The notes under the pieces were generated by a model that searched no databases, was not told the DNA's origin, and was given only the letters and a program-made list of their open reading frames with translations. Positions 24,219 to 35,419 of a stretch of 64,000 nucleotides of DNA are shown here, in pieces. This DNA comes from Calycina herbarum (taxonomy: Eukaryota > Ascomycota > Leotiomycetes > Helotiales > Pezizellaceae). The stretch is from positions 124,001-188,000 of the forward strand of contig LLEY01000114.1 of NCBI GenBank assembly GCA_001414485.1, given 5' to 3'. Position 1 is the first letter of the stretch. The number at the start of each line of letters is the position of its first letter. Position numbers and translations under genes: made by a program.

Positions 24219-24830
24219 TGTTCTAGGCCTGGGGCCTTTTTTAAACTGGAGTTTTGGGATGGGAGTACCCGCATGACAAAATCAGTCACGAGAAGGAGTT
24301 TTTTGTGCCCGCGCTAGATGTCTATGGGCTAATGAGAATGAATATAACATTTTACGACACTGCATATCGCTCTTCTTTTTAGCATTGGTCCTGTGCACAA
24401 TTTCTGGGTTGTGGTGAGGTGAGTTGTGGAAAGTATTGGGTACCCCGCCTCACCTCCAACCACCCTCAACTTTTGACAACCTTCATATTCAATATTAACA
24501 CCAATGCAGATACATACGACCATAGACTGAGAAGAATTGGGCTAAGTCCTCGCTCTACGTGGACACAAGCCTCAGATAAGAACAATCCTTAGATAGCCTT
24601 TTCCAAGTGTTTCAATTCTTATAATTTTCTAATATGTTGTTGTTGTGATGCGGGCAGTTGAAGTTTAGGACAGGGATAAGGGGGTTACAATACTCAACCG
24701 CTGTACCTCCGTAAGTGAGCCGTTCCACTCCACAAAAACCACTCAGTTTTACACTAACTGTATACAGCGCGGGGTTATGTGGGCATTAACACGTGATAAC
24801 AAACGTGATCAACGCCAAATGCGGTAAAGC
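24219..24830. other. Gene-to-transposon boundary
   Basis: This is the 3' flank of the oxysterol-binding protein gene. Base composition is normal until about 24.8 kb, where TA-rich, stop-riddled sequence begins. No gene is seen. Confidence 0.5.
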
Positions 24831-25833
24831 GTACTTCAGTAGCTGCGCTAGACTCCAAGTATATTTTGTTTGAAATTCTCGTTCCTATATACAACTTCCC
24901 TACAACAACTCTCCTATGATTCTCTACGTTCTATATAGCGAACAACTTATTATGCCTTCTTTATACTAAGAGCCTTTCTTATCACCAGCTCTCTCTATTA
25001 AAGACGAACGGATCATCTTTACTATCTCTGATTCCCTTAACAGACTCTACAGGCAAGCGATACCTATATATTATTAAGAGATAGTTAAAGTTAAAATAAA
25101 TATCTATTTAAAGAAGGAATAAATCGAGTTTCTTATACTTCTTATAATATATATCTAGTATCTTAACTTTAATAGATTTAAGTGCTTTAACCTTATAAGA
25201 CTTAGAAGCGTCTAGTATACTAACGTTATCGTCGTTCCTAGCTGATTATATACTAGTAGGTGTTTCTTTAGTAATACTTCTAGATACTCTTATAACGTTA
25301 ACTCGACTAGTATTTAAGCTAGCAGCGGCGGGGAGGGGTTACTAGAGCTATAGCGACTAAACTTCTAAGTAAGTACTTAAAGTATAACGAAACTTAAATA
25401 AACTAAACAAAGGTAACTAAGTCTCGATAGTTAGTATACTAGTAAGAAGTATAGATACGTCTATATATTTACTTAGAAGTAAACTCGTTACTTATATTAA
25501 AGATATTAAACGATATAATAAGATTAATAACTAAAGTTAAGTACGAAGCTTCTATCTAATAGCAGACGTGCTAGTCTTATATAGAACCTTCGTACTTCCT
25601 AGCTGCTATAGTCGACCTGTTTAACTATAGTCGACATAGTCGACTTGTTAGCTATGTCGCTTACTTGCTTATTACGTGATTATAACCAACTCCTAATAGT
25701 GAGATCCTGGAATCTCTAAATACCTTCGTACTACGGATTCCCTCCTATGTTATCTTCTATTTCCTAGACGTCGTGTCTTATTCTATTAGAGCGCTGTCTA
25801 GACTACTTACTACGTGAAACGTGATTCGTAATA
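24830..25833 (-). mobile_element. Truncated family D gypsy element (5' end)
   Basis: The LTR at 25383-25833 starts with TATAACG (mutated TGTAACG) and ends with ATTCGTAATA, as in the complete copy at 42058-48783. The sequence to its left (CTTAAAG abutting the LTR) matches the leader of that complete copy. Read on the minus strand it continues into a decayed gag with an LDLFLLxIDIYFNFN segment. Pol and the 3' LTR are missing. The left limit near 24830 is approximate, and no target-site duplication can be tested. Confidence 0.6.
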
Positions 25834-26278
25834 AGCTCTACTACGTAATCAACGGTATCGAAGAGGATAAGAGATAAGATAACGTAAGAGCTAATAGATT
25901 TAAGAGAGTTAGAAAGGAAATAAAGAATAATAGAGAAGAGAATAGATAGAGAATAATAGAGAAGAAGAGGAAGAGTAGTATAACGAAACTTAAACTATCT
26001 AATAAAGGTAATCGTTTCGAAGGTTAGTATACGTATAAGAAGTATAGATACGCCGATGTGTTTACTTAGAAGTAAACTCGTTACTTATATCAAAGATGTT
26101 AAATAAGATAATAAGATTAATAACTAAAGTTAAGTACGAAGCTTCTATTTAATAGTAGACGTACTAGTCTTATATAGAACCCTTCGTACTATCTAGATCT
26201 CTATATAAGCATAGATCCCTAGATCTCTACAGATCCTCTACGGGATCTAATAGAATATATTATATAACTTCTAATAGT

Positions 26279-26607
26279 TGTTACGGACCTGGCCACCGCC
26301 GAGCACGTGACTCGCGTACGGCTGCTCGCCGGCGTCTGTAAAGCCTGCTATTCCTAGCCTGGCCTAGAACCATTCCTACCTAGGCTAGGAACTATTTCTA
26401 CAAACGGATCGACATTCCTATAACTTATCGATTCCTTGGCTATCTCTATATTATAGGACCTCTAGAAGTCTCCTCTTTTCTTCTCTTCTCTTCTATAGCT
26501 TTAGATCTTTAATTAAACCACCTCTTACTTCTCTAATTATCCGCTATACCTGTGTATACTATAGGTAAGGATAACTACTAGAGGGCTAGCAGTTTAGGTT
26601 TGTTATA
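26279..26607 (+). repeat. 5' LTR of element A
   Basis: This 329-bp LTR begins TGTTACGGACC and is colinear with 31869-32197 apart from scattered transition differences (mostly C/T and G/A). Confidence 0.9.
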
Positions 26608-26826
26608 TTATCTAAAGCTCTCTTCTTCTCTCTATTTACTACTGCTCTTAGGAAGGATTAGAATATCTGTTGCGATTCTAATACGACACCTACGGTCTAT
26701 ATAGACCGCCTGTAGATACTACCGGCGCCTTATATAGCCTTGCATACCCGCGCCTACCACCGTATATAAGAGCCTGGGGCTCTTCTACCTATACCCTCTG
26801 TCCTTATAACTAAGTCGTCTACAACG

Positions 26827-27779
26827 ATGTCTGCTGACTAGCCTACGGACGCTTAATAGCTTGCTATAGCCCTGAAACAGGTCCGCCTACTGCGAGAACA
26901 ACTGGACGATGTCCGTACCTCTCTGCGAGGGAATACCCTGTCTAAAACTAGATAACATAGGTCGTTTACGGTCAAGCTTAAGGATACTGAGCCTCTAACA
27001 GATAGCTCGTCTCTAACCTTCGACAACTAGAAGATCTAGATTAAGGATAAGTTCCTTATTAACGCCTCTATATTTAAGCTAGAGGAAGCAAAGATAGCTT
27101 ACGTTTTTAACTATATAGCTGATATTACTTAGAAGTATCTCGTGCCTTGTTACTAGAAGGGACCTAAGCCGTTTCAGTCTATAAAAGAAATGATCGTATA
27201 TCTTACAGATATTCTAGAGAACCTGTTTAAAGTGTAGGACGCCTGTATTAAATTCTACTGGCTTGTTATAAGAGATAACGAGACTTTCGTAACCTTCTAT
27301 ACTCGCTTCTTATACCTTATAGGCACTAGACAGATCCTAATAGACGACTTATAGCCCGACTTATATAATAAGCTTATACCACCTCTATAACAGTCTGTCT
27401 TACTATTCTTAGACGTCTTACTTATAAGTACGGCCCTAGTAAACAAGTGTCGACTTGTTAATAAGAACTTATAAAGACTTCAGCTCTGTAGAAGCAACTT
27501 ATAGACCGCTCGTCTCACCCCCTAGCCTGTAACTGCTACTACTACCTCCCGCCTAGCTGGAACTTTTACTACTACTTAAACTACGTTCTATACAACCTCC
27601 CCTACCCCGGCCCCCCGCCTTTATAGACTATCACGTGAACCAACGCCTGCCTATAAGGAACTAGACGACGCCTGCTTCAAGTATAAGAGAACTAGGCACT
27701 ATGCCCGCGAATGCCCTAAGAACTCTAAGCCTATTATAGACGTTAATAAGCTTGTAGAGCCTACGTCTAACTTAGAATA
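26827..27779 (+). pseudogene. Element A gag, broken
   Basis: Reading starts at ATG 26827. A coiled-coil stretch (LKQVRLLREQLDDVR) is followed by a capsid-like region with many TAG/TAA codons. A zinc knuckle at 27673-27714 in the same frame reads CFKYKRTRHYAREC. The second ligand Cys is now Tyr and the usual Gly is Arg, as expected from G-to-A changes. Gag would coat the element RNA in virus-like particles. At least ten stops exclude a product. Confidence 0.8.
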
Positions 27780-27929
27780 GTTGGAAAACGACCAAGTCTA
27801 GGGAAAGTCTCCCCCCTAGGCTTGCTTTACCGAGGTCCTGGCCAGTTAGCTATCGATCTAAGTCAGCTACTTAGAGGAAAACAGTTCACAGTCTCTTATA
27901 ACTTAGTCTATAATAGATACAGATTTAAA

Positions 27930-30900
27930 ACCTCTGCTCTAGCTGATACTAGAGTAAACAGCTTTATACTTATTAGTACAAAGTTCGCTTAGGAGCTGGC
28001 TTACTTCTTCTCTTTAACTATTTATACTCTTCTTACTCCTATTATAGTTCGCGGCTTTAATAGACAGAGTCGACAGTCCGTAGACTGCTATATTATTCTT
28101 CACTTATATATAGACGGCTGTAAACAGTATAACGTCTCTATAGTCCTCCTTAATACTAGCTATTAGGACCTTATTCTTAGGTGTATATAGTTTAACTAGC
28201 TTAACGTATAACTCAACCCCTGTCAGCGATAACTTATATAGCTCGCGGATCTCCCTCCTTCTCCTAACCTTGTCTAGCTATGCCTCCTAGATCCTAGGAT
28301 CCTATAGACTCGGCCTTTAAACTTAGATTACTAAGCTAACGCAGATCGCCGCGATTAGGCCTTAGAAGAACAGGTTATATACAAATACTAGGAAGACCCG
28401 CAACTGTCTATAAGCCTTGTCGACGAGCTGCCAGTCCCTCGGATCCTAGCGCGCCTGCCTACTATACCCCTAGCCATACGTTATAGCGAGTACTAGGACT
28501 GCTAAAACAACTTACGAAATATAAACCGCGCCCTTACAGGTTTAGATATCTATAAAGCCTCTATAGCGCGCCTAAAACGTGTACGCCTCGACCTGCCACC
28601 GGTAGACATCGCTGTTATCGGTGCTGCTATATATCGCTGTAACCTATAAGACACTGAAGCTACAGCCTTTAGTACCTCTCTTTATAAGATCGATTACTTA
28701 ATAGAAAAAAAGCTTATGGATTAAAAAGACGACTTACAAGTCTAAGAAAGCCTCCCTAGAGCCTACTAGGATCTCGTAGACGTTTTCTCCAAAGCTGCGT
28801 CTAATACTCTTCCCCCTCGTCGCCTATACAACTATAAGATTAAACTTATAGATAGGAACGTAGACGACTTATCCTATAGCCCCCTCCGCTACTAGTTAAC
28901 GGACGAGCTCCGGGCTATAAAACAATACCTTGTTAAGAACCTTTATAAAGGTTTTATTAAGGCTAGCCAAGCCCTCTTTATAGCCCCGATTCTCTTTATT
29001 AAGAAGTCTAACAGCTCTCTATAGTTCTATATTAATTACTATAAGCTAAATAACCTAACCTATAAGAACTAGTATCCTCTTCTATTAATCGACGAAACTC
29101 TTACTCGTCTAAGCAAGGCTCGTATCTTTATAAAGCTAGACATATAATAAGCTTTTCACCAGATTTGGATTAACCCTAAGTCTAAGGAACTAATAACGTT
29201 CTAGACCTGTTACAGAGCCTATAAGTGTAAAGTTATACCTTTTAGACTAACTAACGGACCTATAACATATTAACGGTTTATAAACGACGTACTCTTTAAC
29301 TATTTAGACAACTTTTATACTATCTATCTTAATAATATTCTTATTTACTCTAAGAACGAGCTAGACTATTAAGAACACGTCTGTAAGGTCCTTTTACAGC
29401 TTTATAAAGCTAGCTTATAAGCTAATATCAAGAAATCTAAGTTTAACGTTACTTATATAAAGTACCTAGGCTTCTATATAAGCACTAATAGGATTAAAGT
29501 AGACCTAGAAAAGATAGAAACGATCTATAACTAGAAACGTTCTATTATAGTCTGTAGTGTTCAGTCCTTTCTTAGCTTTTATAACTTCTACTAGAAGTTT
29601 ATTCTTAACTATAGATAAGTTGTACGCCTGTTAACGGCTCTAACTTGTAAAGACCAGCCGTTTTAGTAGACACCTGCTTATTAGAACGCCTTCTCCGAGC
29701 TGAAGGCCTAGCTTATTAATACACCTCTTCTTATATACTTTAATCTGTAATATAAGTCTATAGTTAAGACTAATTCCTCTAACAGCGTTCTTAGCGGTAT
29801 ACTCCTTCAGTTACAGCCGAGTTAAGAGTAGTACTCTGTAGCTTACTTCTCTAAGATAATAATACTTACTAAGATTAACTACTCGATTTATAATAAAGAG
29901 ATACTAGCTATTATACGTTCTCTAGAAGCCTGAAAACCTAAGCTTGAAGGGTCTCTATACTAGATATAGGTCGTTTTAGACTATAAAGCTCTTGAGTACT
30001 TTATAACAACTAAAGCCTTATCTGGCCGACAAGCCTGCTAGGCTAAAACCCTCTCTTGATTTAACTTCCTACTTACTTATAAGCCTAGTAGCTAGAATCG
30101 AGCAGATTCTCTTACTCGCCGGGACTAAGAAGTAGATAGTTAAATAGTAATAAAGATATCTACTTATACGTAAGTCCTCTTATAGCCTAAGAATCTCGAC
30201 TCGCGGATTATTATAGACCTAGACTTAGACCCTTCTATAGATATTACACCTATTAGAGTAGCCGACGGACTATATAACTTAATTAACGATATTCTATAGG
30301 CTAATCGTACGAGTATAGGCCTTAACGCTCTCCGCTAGTACGCTACGAATAAACGCCCTAGCTAGATAACCTATAACAGCCTTCTACTATACTAAGAACG
30401 GCTTATCCTATCTAAGGACGACGATCTCAAAGTACGCTTACTAAGCAAGGTTTATAATCAAGTCTCGGTAGCCTACCCTAGATAATCTAAGACTCTAAAG
30501 CTAGTTATAGACTGCTACTACTAGCCGTACCTTTGTTTAGATATATAATAATTCGTCTATAACTGCTAGACCTACCGTCGCTCTTATATACTACGAGACC
30601 GCCCCTCTAGACTCCTTAACCCCTTACCTATCCCGGATCGCCTATAGTAATATATATTAGTTAATTTTAAGGAATTCCCTTCTAATAAGTCTAGGATAGA
30701 TATAATTATTATCTTTATCTACTAGCTAAGTAAGAGATCTGTCTCTATCTCTTATCTAAAGACTACAGACGTAAAAAAGACTACGCGGATCTACCTTAAC
30801 CGTATATAGCGCTATTATAGACCGTCAGATACTATTGTCTCTAACCGCGGTCTGTAATTCGTCTTAGAGTTCTAGTAAGAGTTTAACTAGATCCTAGGGA

Positions 30901-31856
30901 CTAAGATTAAGCTATTTACAGCCGTATATATATAAACCGACGGTTAAACTAAGAATATAAACTAGTAGATTAACTAACGCCTTTGCCTATTTATAAACTA
31001 CTATTAGGATAACTAGTCTAAACTAATACCGATTATAGACTACGCTTAAGCTATACTTCCCTAGGACTCGACGACTCTTCCGTCTATATAAATCGAGCTT
31101 AGTTATATGCTACATACTAGCTTTGATTAGGTCCGCTAGAGCCTAGAAGAGCTAATAAGCGTCTATAAATAGCTTTTACGAGACGAAGCAGTTGCGTACG
31201 TAACCTGTATATACAGCGCCTAGGAAACCGCCCGTAAGGGAATCGAGGCTATTTAGGAACGCTAGCGTAAGCAAGTAAACAAGTATCGGCGACCAGTAGA
31301 CTTTACTATAGGCGACAAGGTCTACGTATCGATAAAGACGTGGAATATAGACCGCCTAAGCTGTAAGCTCGACTAGTAGATAGCTAGTCTATATACAGTC
31401 TTAGAAAAGGTTGGAAACGCTTTCTAGGTCGACCTGTCTCCGATAATTAAAATATAGCCTATAATCTTTATAGATAAGCTTCGCAAAGCTCTTAACGATC
31501 CGCTACCAGGCTAGCTATAGGAACTAGGACTGCCTATTATAGTTAACGGGTATAACGAATGGGATATAGACCAAGTACTAGCCTCTAGAGGCTATTATAG
31601 AAAATTACAATACCGGGTTCAATAGATATAAAGCGAGCCAGACCCGGCCTAGTACCTAGCTTCTGACTTTATAGGCTGCCTACATAAGCTTCAAGAGTTT
31701 CACGCTCTAAATCCTTCTCTCCCAGGGCCTCCTAGGTACTTAGCAGAATGGTTACAGAGCTAGGAAGATAGTATAGACGAGCCGGAATATTATAAGGACG
31801 AGGATAAATTACCTATAGAGTAGTAGGTTCAGAGCTCGCAGGCGAGCTCTACTTAA
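27930..31856 (+). pseudogene. Element A pol with chromodomain, broken
   Basis: One reading frame carries, in order: protease (ALADTRVNSF, from the usual DTG, near 27936-27965), reverse transcriptase (YLNN at 29325-29336 where YLDD is expected), RNase H and integrase (SNRGL-stop-F near 30840-30857 for SDRGPQF). A C-terminal chromodomain at about 31557-31680 starts EWDIDQVLASRGYYRKLQYRVQ. Active-site Asp to Asn changes and Trp or Gln codons turned into stops are typical of RIP. Gag is in a different frame from pol, so a frameshift or separate translation would have been used. The final TAA is at 31854-31856, just before the polypurine tract. Confidence 0.85.
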
Positions 31857-31868
31857 AGGGGGGGGTAA

Positions 31869-32197
31869 TGTTACAGACCTGGCCACCGCTGAGCACGTAA
31901 CTCGCGTATAGCTGCTCGCTGGCGTCTGTAAAGCCTGCTATTCCTAGCCTAGCCTAGAACCATTCCTACCTAGGCCAGGAACCATTTCTATAAACAGATC
32001 GACATTCCTATAACTTATCGATTCCTTGGCTATCTCTATATTATAGGACCTCTAGAAGTCTCCTCTTTCCTTCTCTTCTCTTCTATAGCTTTAGATCTTC
32101 AATTAAACCACCTCTTACTTCTCTGATTATCCGCTACACCTGTATATACTACAGGTAAGGATAACTACCAGAGGGCTAGCAGTTTAGATTTGTTATA
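31869..32197 (+). repeat. 3' LTR of element A
   Basis: This 329-bp copy matches the 5' LTR and is preceded directly by the polypurine tract. It is followed by the TSD ATAGT. Confidence 0.9.
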
Positions 32198-32622
32198 ATA
32201 GTTATCTAATAGTAAGATCCTAGAATACCTAAATACCTCTGTATTACTAATTCTCTTCTATATTACCTTCTCTTTCCTAGATATCGTACCTTGTCTTATT
32301 AGAGCGCTGTCTAAACTACTTACTATATATAATATAATTTATAATAAGTAGGCGATTAATATAAGTGTTACTATTCTAAGTTACTAGAGAATAAAGAGTA
32401 TCTATTTTCTACTCTCTAAAAAAGCTTCTAACAAAGTTAGAATAAGAACGAGAAGTAGAAAACCGATTATCTTTTTTAGGTATTCCTATATACTTACGGT
32501 TAGCCGAGGTCGTGCCGCCTTAGCTAACTAGCACGAGAACGCTAGGGCAGCGTAAGATTTTAGTAAGTTAACCTCTAAAAACAGCGACTAAAACCGCTGA
32601 ATATAGTAGTTAGTTTACTATC

Positions 32623-32951
32623 TGTGACAAACCTAATCTGCTAGCCCTCTAGTAGTTATCCTTACCTGTAGTATATACAGGTGTAGCGGATAATTAGAGA
32701 AGTAAGAGGTGGTTTAATTGAAGATCTAAAGCTATAGAAGAGAAGAGAAGGAAAGAGGAGACATCTAGAGGTCCTATAATATAGAGATAGCTAAGGAATC
32801 GATAAGTTATAGGAATGTCGATCCGTTTATAGAAATGGTTCCTAGCCTAGGTAGGAATAGTTATAGGCTAGGCTAGGAATAGCAGGCTTTGCGGACGCCG
32901 GCGAGCAGCCGTACGCGAGTCACGTGCTCGGCGGTGGCCAGGTCCGTAACA
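32623..32951 (-). repeat. Inverted solo LTR of family A, weakly RIPed
   Basis: The sequence is the reverse complement of the family A LTR and has exactly the same length (329 bp). Its own 5-bp duplication CTATC is at 32618-32622 and 32952-32956. It keeps the ancestral ends (TGTTACGG... and ...TGTCACA on its own strand). Many CpA/TpG sites are intact that are mutated in the LTRs of the complete copy. Confidence 0.92.
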
Positions 32952-32956
32952 CTATC

Positions 32957-33500
32957 TACTTATTAAATTTAGTAATATAAAAGTATTCTTTTATCTTCTT
33001 TTAAATAGAAGGCTATAGTTAAATAGATATATTAAAAGAAGAAAAGGCTACTAGCTTTCTAATAATATTTCTTAGGTTATACTTAAGTGTAGAAATATAC
33101 TAGGCTAAGAAAGAGATAGTATTATAAATTATATATTAGTATATAATAAGTAAGTCTAGGTAGTACTCTAATAGAATAAGATACTATTAAGTAAGTTATA
33201 AATAGATAAGAAGACACTTAGAGTAGCTAGGTAATCTAAGGATTTTATTATATATAGTTATATAATAGACTTTAATAGATTCTCTAGAAATCTAAAGAGA
33301 TTATAAAAGGCTTTAATAATCTACTAAGTTAATAGAGTTATAGCTAAATACTATCTATATTCTATATAAGAAAGAAAGAAAGAAGTTCTAATATAAGATA
33401 TATAAAAGAGTTTAAATACTAAAGTACTCGCCTATATACTTAATAACGTAGATCCTCTTACTAAGCTCTAAAGACGTAGTCTATAATAGAGATCTAGAGA
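32957..33500. other. TA-rich degenerate sequence
   Basis: No LTR, terminal repeat or coding relic could be identified. The stop density and TA-rich composition match the RIPed transposons on both sides, so this is probably an older, unrecognisable element. Confidence 0.4.
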
Positions 33501-35135
33501 TCTAGAGAGATCTAAGAGAATAAAGGTTCTATATAGACTATTACTTCTACTATTAGATAGAAACTTCGTACTTAACTTAGTTTATTAATCTATTTATACT
33601 ATTAACTTCTTTAATATAAGTAATAAGTTTACTTCTAAGTAAATAACTTAGTATACCTAAACCTCTTATTATATACTAACCTTCGAGACTAGTTATACTT
33701 TATTTAGACTATTTAGATAGTTTTATTATACTTTATACTTAACTTAGTTATTAATCTATTTATCTTATTTAACTTCTTTAATATAAGTAATAAGTTTACT
33801 TCTAAGTAAATATCTAGTAACGTGGTTTATTAAGACCGGATTATATTAGAAACCGGATTAATTTTAGCGAATTCCTAACCCCCTTCCTTTATAACGCGTT
33901 TTTTCTACTATATATTATATTAGTTATTCTATAAGAATTAAAAATTATTCTAGCTATCGAGGCTATTCGAATATCTAAAAAGCTAAGCCGTCGGAAGGCT
34001 ATAAAGCTCTATAGAGTGCTCTTTTCTATACTAAACAGTAGAATAAACAGCTGAACTACTCTCTCTAAGCGACGGCTAGCAAACGTTAAATTATCTAAGC
34101 TAGAAGAGGAAGTAATTATTCGGAATATACTTAATCTAGATTCGAGAAGGTTTACACCCTAGCTAGGTAGCGTAGAAGATATAGCGAATTATATACTCGA
34201 ATCGTAAGAGAGAAAACGTGTTAGTAAGCTCTAGATATATCGATTTATATAACGATAACTAGCTCTTAAGACGCGTTTTAATCGCGTTTATAATTTCTAA
34301 AGAGCCTTATACGAAGATTCTAAGCTAATTAGCTCGTGGTTCCGACTAGTTAAAAATATAAGAGTAAAATATAGTGTTTTAGACTACGACTTTTATAACT
34401 TCGACGAAACCGGGTTTATAATAGATATAATTTACTCTATAATAGTTATAACCTATATAGATCGACGTAGTAGAGATAAGGCAGTTTAGCTAGGGAATCG
34501 GGAATAGACTATAGTAATTACTTATATTAATAGTAAAAGCTAGAGTGTCTCTCTATTTCTAGTAGTTAGAGTAAGAACTATCTTTTAAATTAGTATATAG
34601 ACAGCGGCCTTCTATCTAACTAGGTTATTAAACCGATAAGTAATAGATAGACAAATAATAAGATAGGTCTAGAATAGCTAAAACACTTCGATAAATATAC
34701 TACTACTTATATAAAGAGTCTATATCGAATACTAGTATTAGATAGATATAAGAGTTACGAATTAGCCGAGTTCTAAGAGTACTATAAGATATATAATATT
34801 ATAACTCTTAGACTACCTTCTTATTCGTCTTATCTAACCTAGCTACTTAATATTAGATACTTTAGTATATTAAAGCGAGTATATAGTTAATAGATTAAGA
34901 TATTTATTAAAGCCTATATTAACTATATTACAAAGGTAGACTTCTTTCTAGCCTTTATAGTTATAACGAGTATAGATAGAATAGCTTTAACTAACTACGC
35001 CAGCGGGCTAAAAAGGTATAAGAATTAATTAAGAGATTAATTCGCTATTCTACTATATATAGTCTAAGGCGGATCTAAGCTTACCAGAGGTTACCTAGTT
35101 AGTTCTATTATAATAGTAGTATATAAGAAATCTAT

Positions 35136-35367
35136 TATTACGATCTATATCTAAAGGCAAAGGCACAAGAGTATATATATATATATTCGAGAATTTAAAG
35201 CTATAGTTCTAAGAACGAGGGAATGCGGAATATATACCCTACGAAAAAGAGGTATTCCTACTAACTGTAAAGAGCCTTTAATCTCGTTATAAATCCGTCT
35301 AAGCGTTGCGGCTCTGACAGTCACGTGTAGGACCGAGAATCACGTGTTATAGACCAGCGCTGTAACA
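35136..35367 (-). repeat. 3' LTR of element C
   Basis: A 232-bp copy whose plus-strand left edge is TATTACG (mutated TGTCACG) and right edge TAACA. It includes an AT-dinucleotide run near 35174. Confidence 0.88.
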
Positions 35368-35419
35368 TTACCCCCCCTTTTAGAAAAAGCTTATCTACAA
35401 GCTTTATATTATAACCGAA

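Larger units (their letters stand above)
26279..32197 (+). mobile_element. Complete LTR retrotransposon A (Ty3/gypsy chromovirus), RIPed
   Basis: The element is 5,919 bp with two 329-bp LTRs (26279-26607 and 31869-32197), which begin TGTTAC and end GTTATA. A perfect target-site duplication ATAGT lies at 26274-26278 and 32198-32202. A polypurine tract (AAAGGGGGGGG, then TAA) abuts the 3' LTR. Internal order is gag, protease, reverse transcriptase, RNase H, integrase and chromodomain, all riddled with TAG/TAA codons. It cannot make its own proteins. It sits inside a family D solo LTR, so it is younger than that insertion. Confidence 0.92.
25979..32346. repeat. Family D solo LTR split by element A
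   Basis: The LTR halves at 25979-26278 and 32203-32346 join into about 444 bp once element A is removed. The outer 5-bp flanks are identical: AGTAG at 25974-25978 and AGTAG at 32347-32351. That shows a complete insertion that collapsed by LTR-LTR recombination before element A entered. Confidence 0.8.

Noticed and set aside
31869..32951. Large inverted repeat suggesting a DNA transposon or hairpin
   Set aside because: The two arms are a 3' LTR of element A and an inverted solo LTR. Each has its own target-site duplication (ATAGT and CTATC), so the symmetry is by chance insertion.
35174..35190. AT-dinucleotide run as an origin or promoter
   Set aside because: It is a simple repeat shared by both LTRs of element C. 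It may contribute to the LTR promoter but gives no evidence for an origin.
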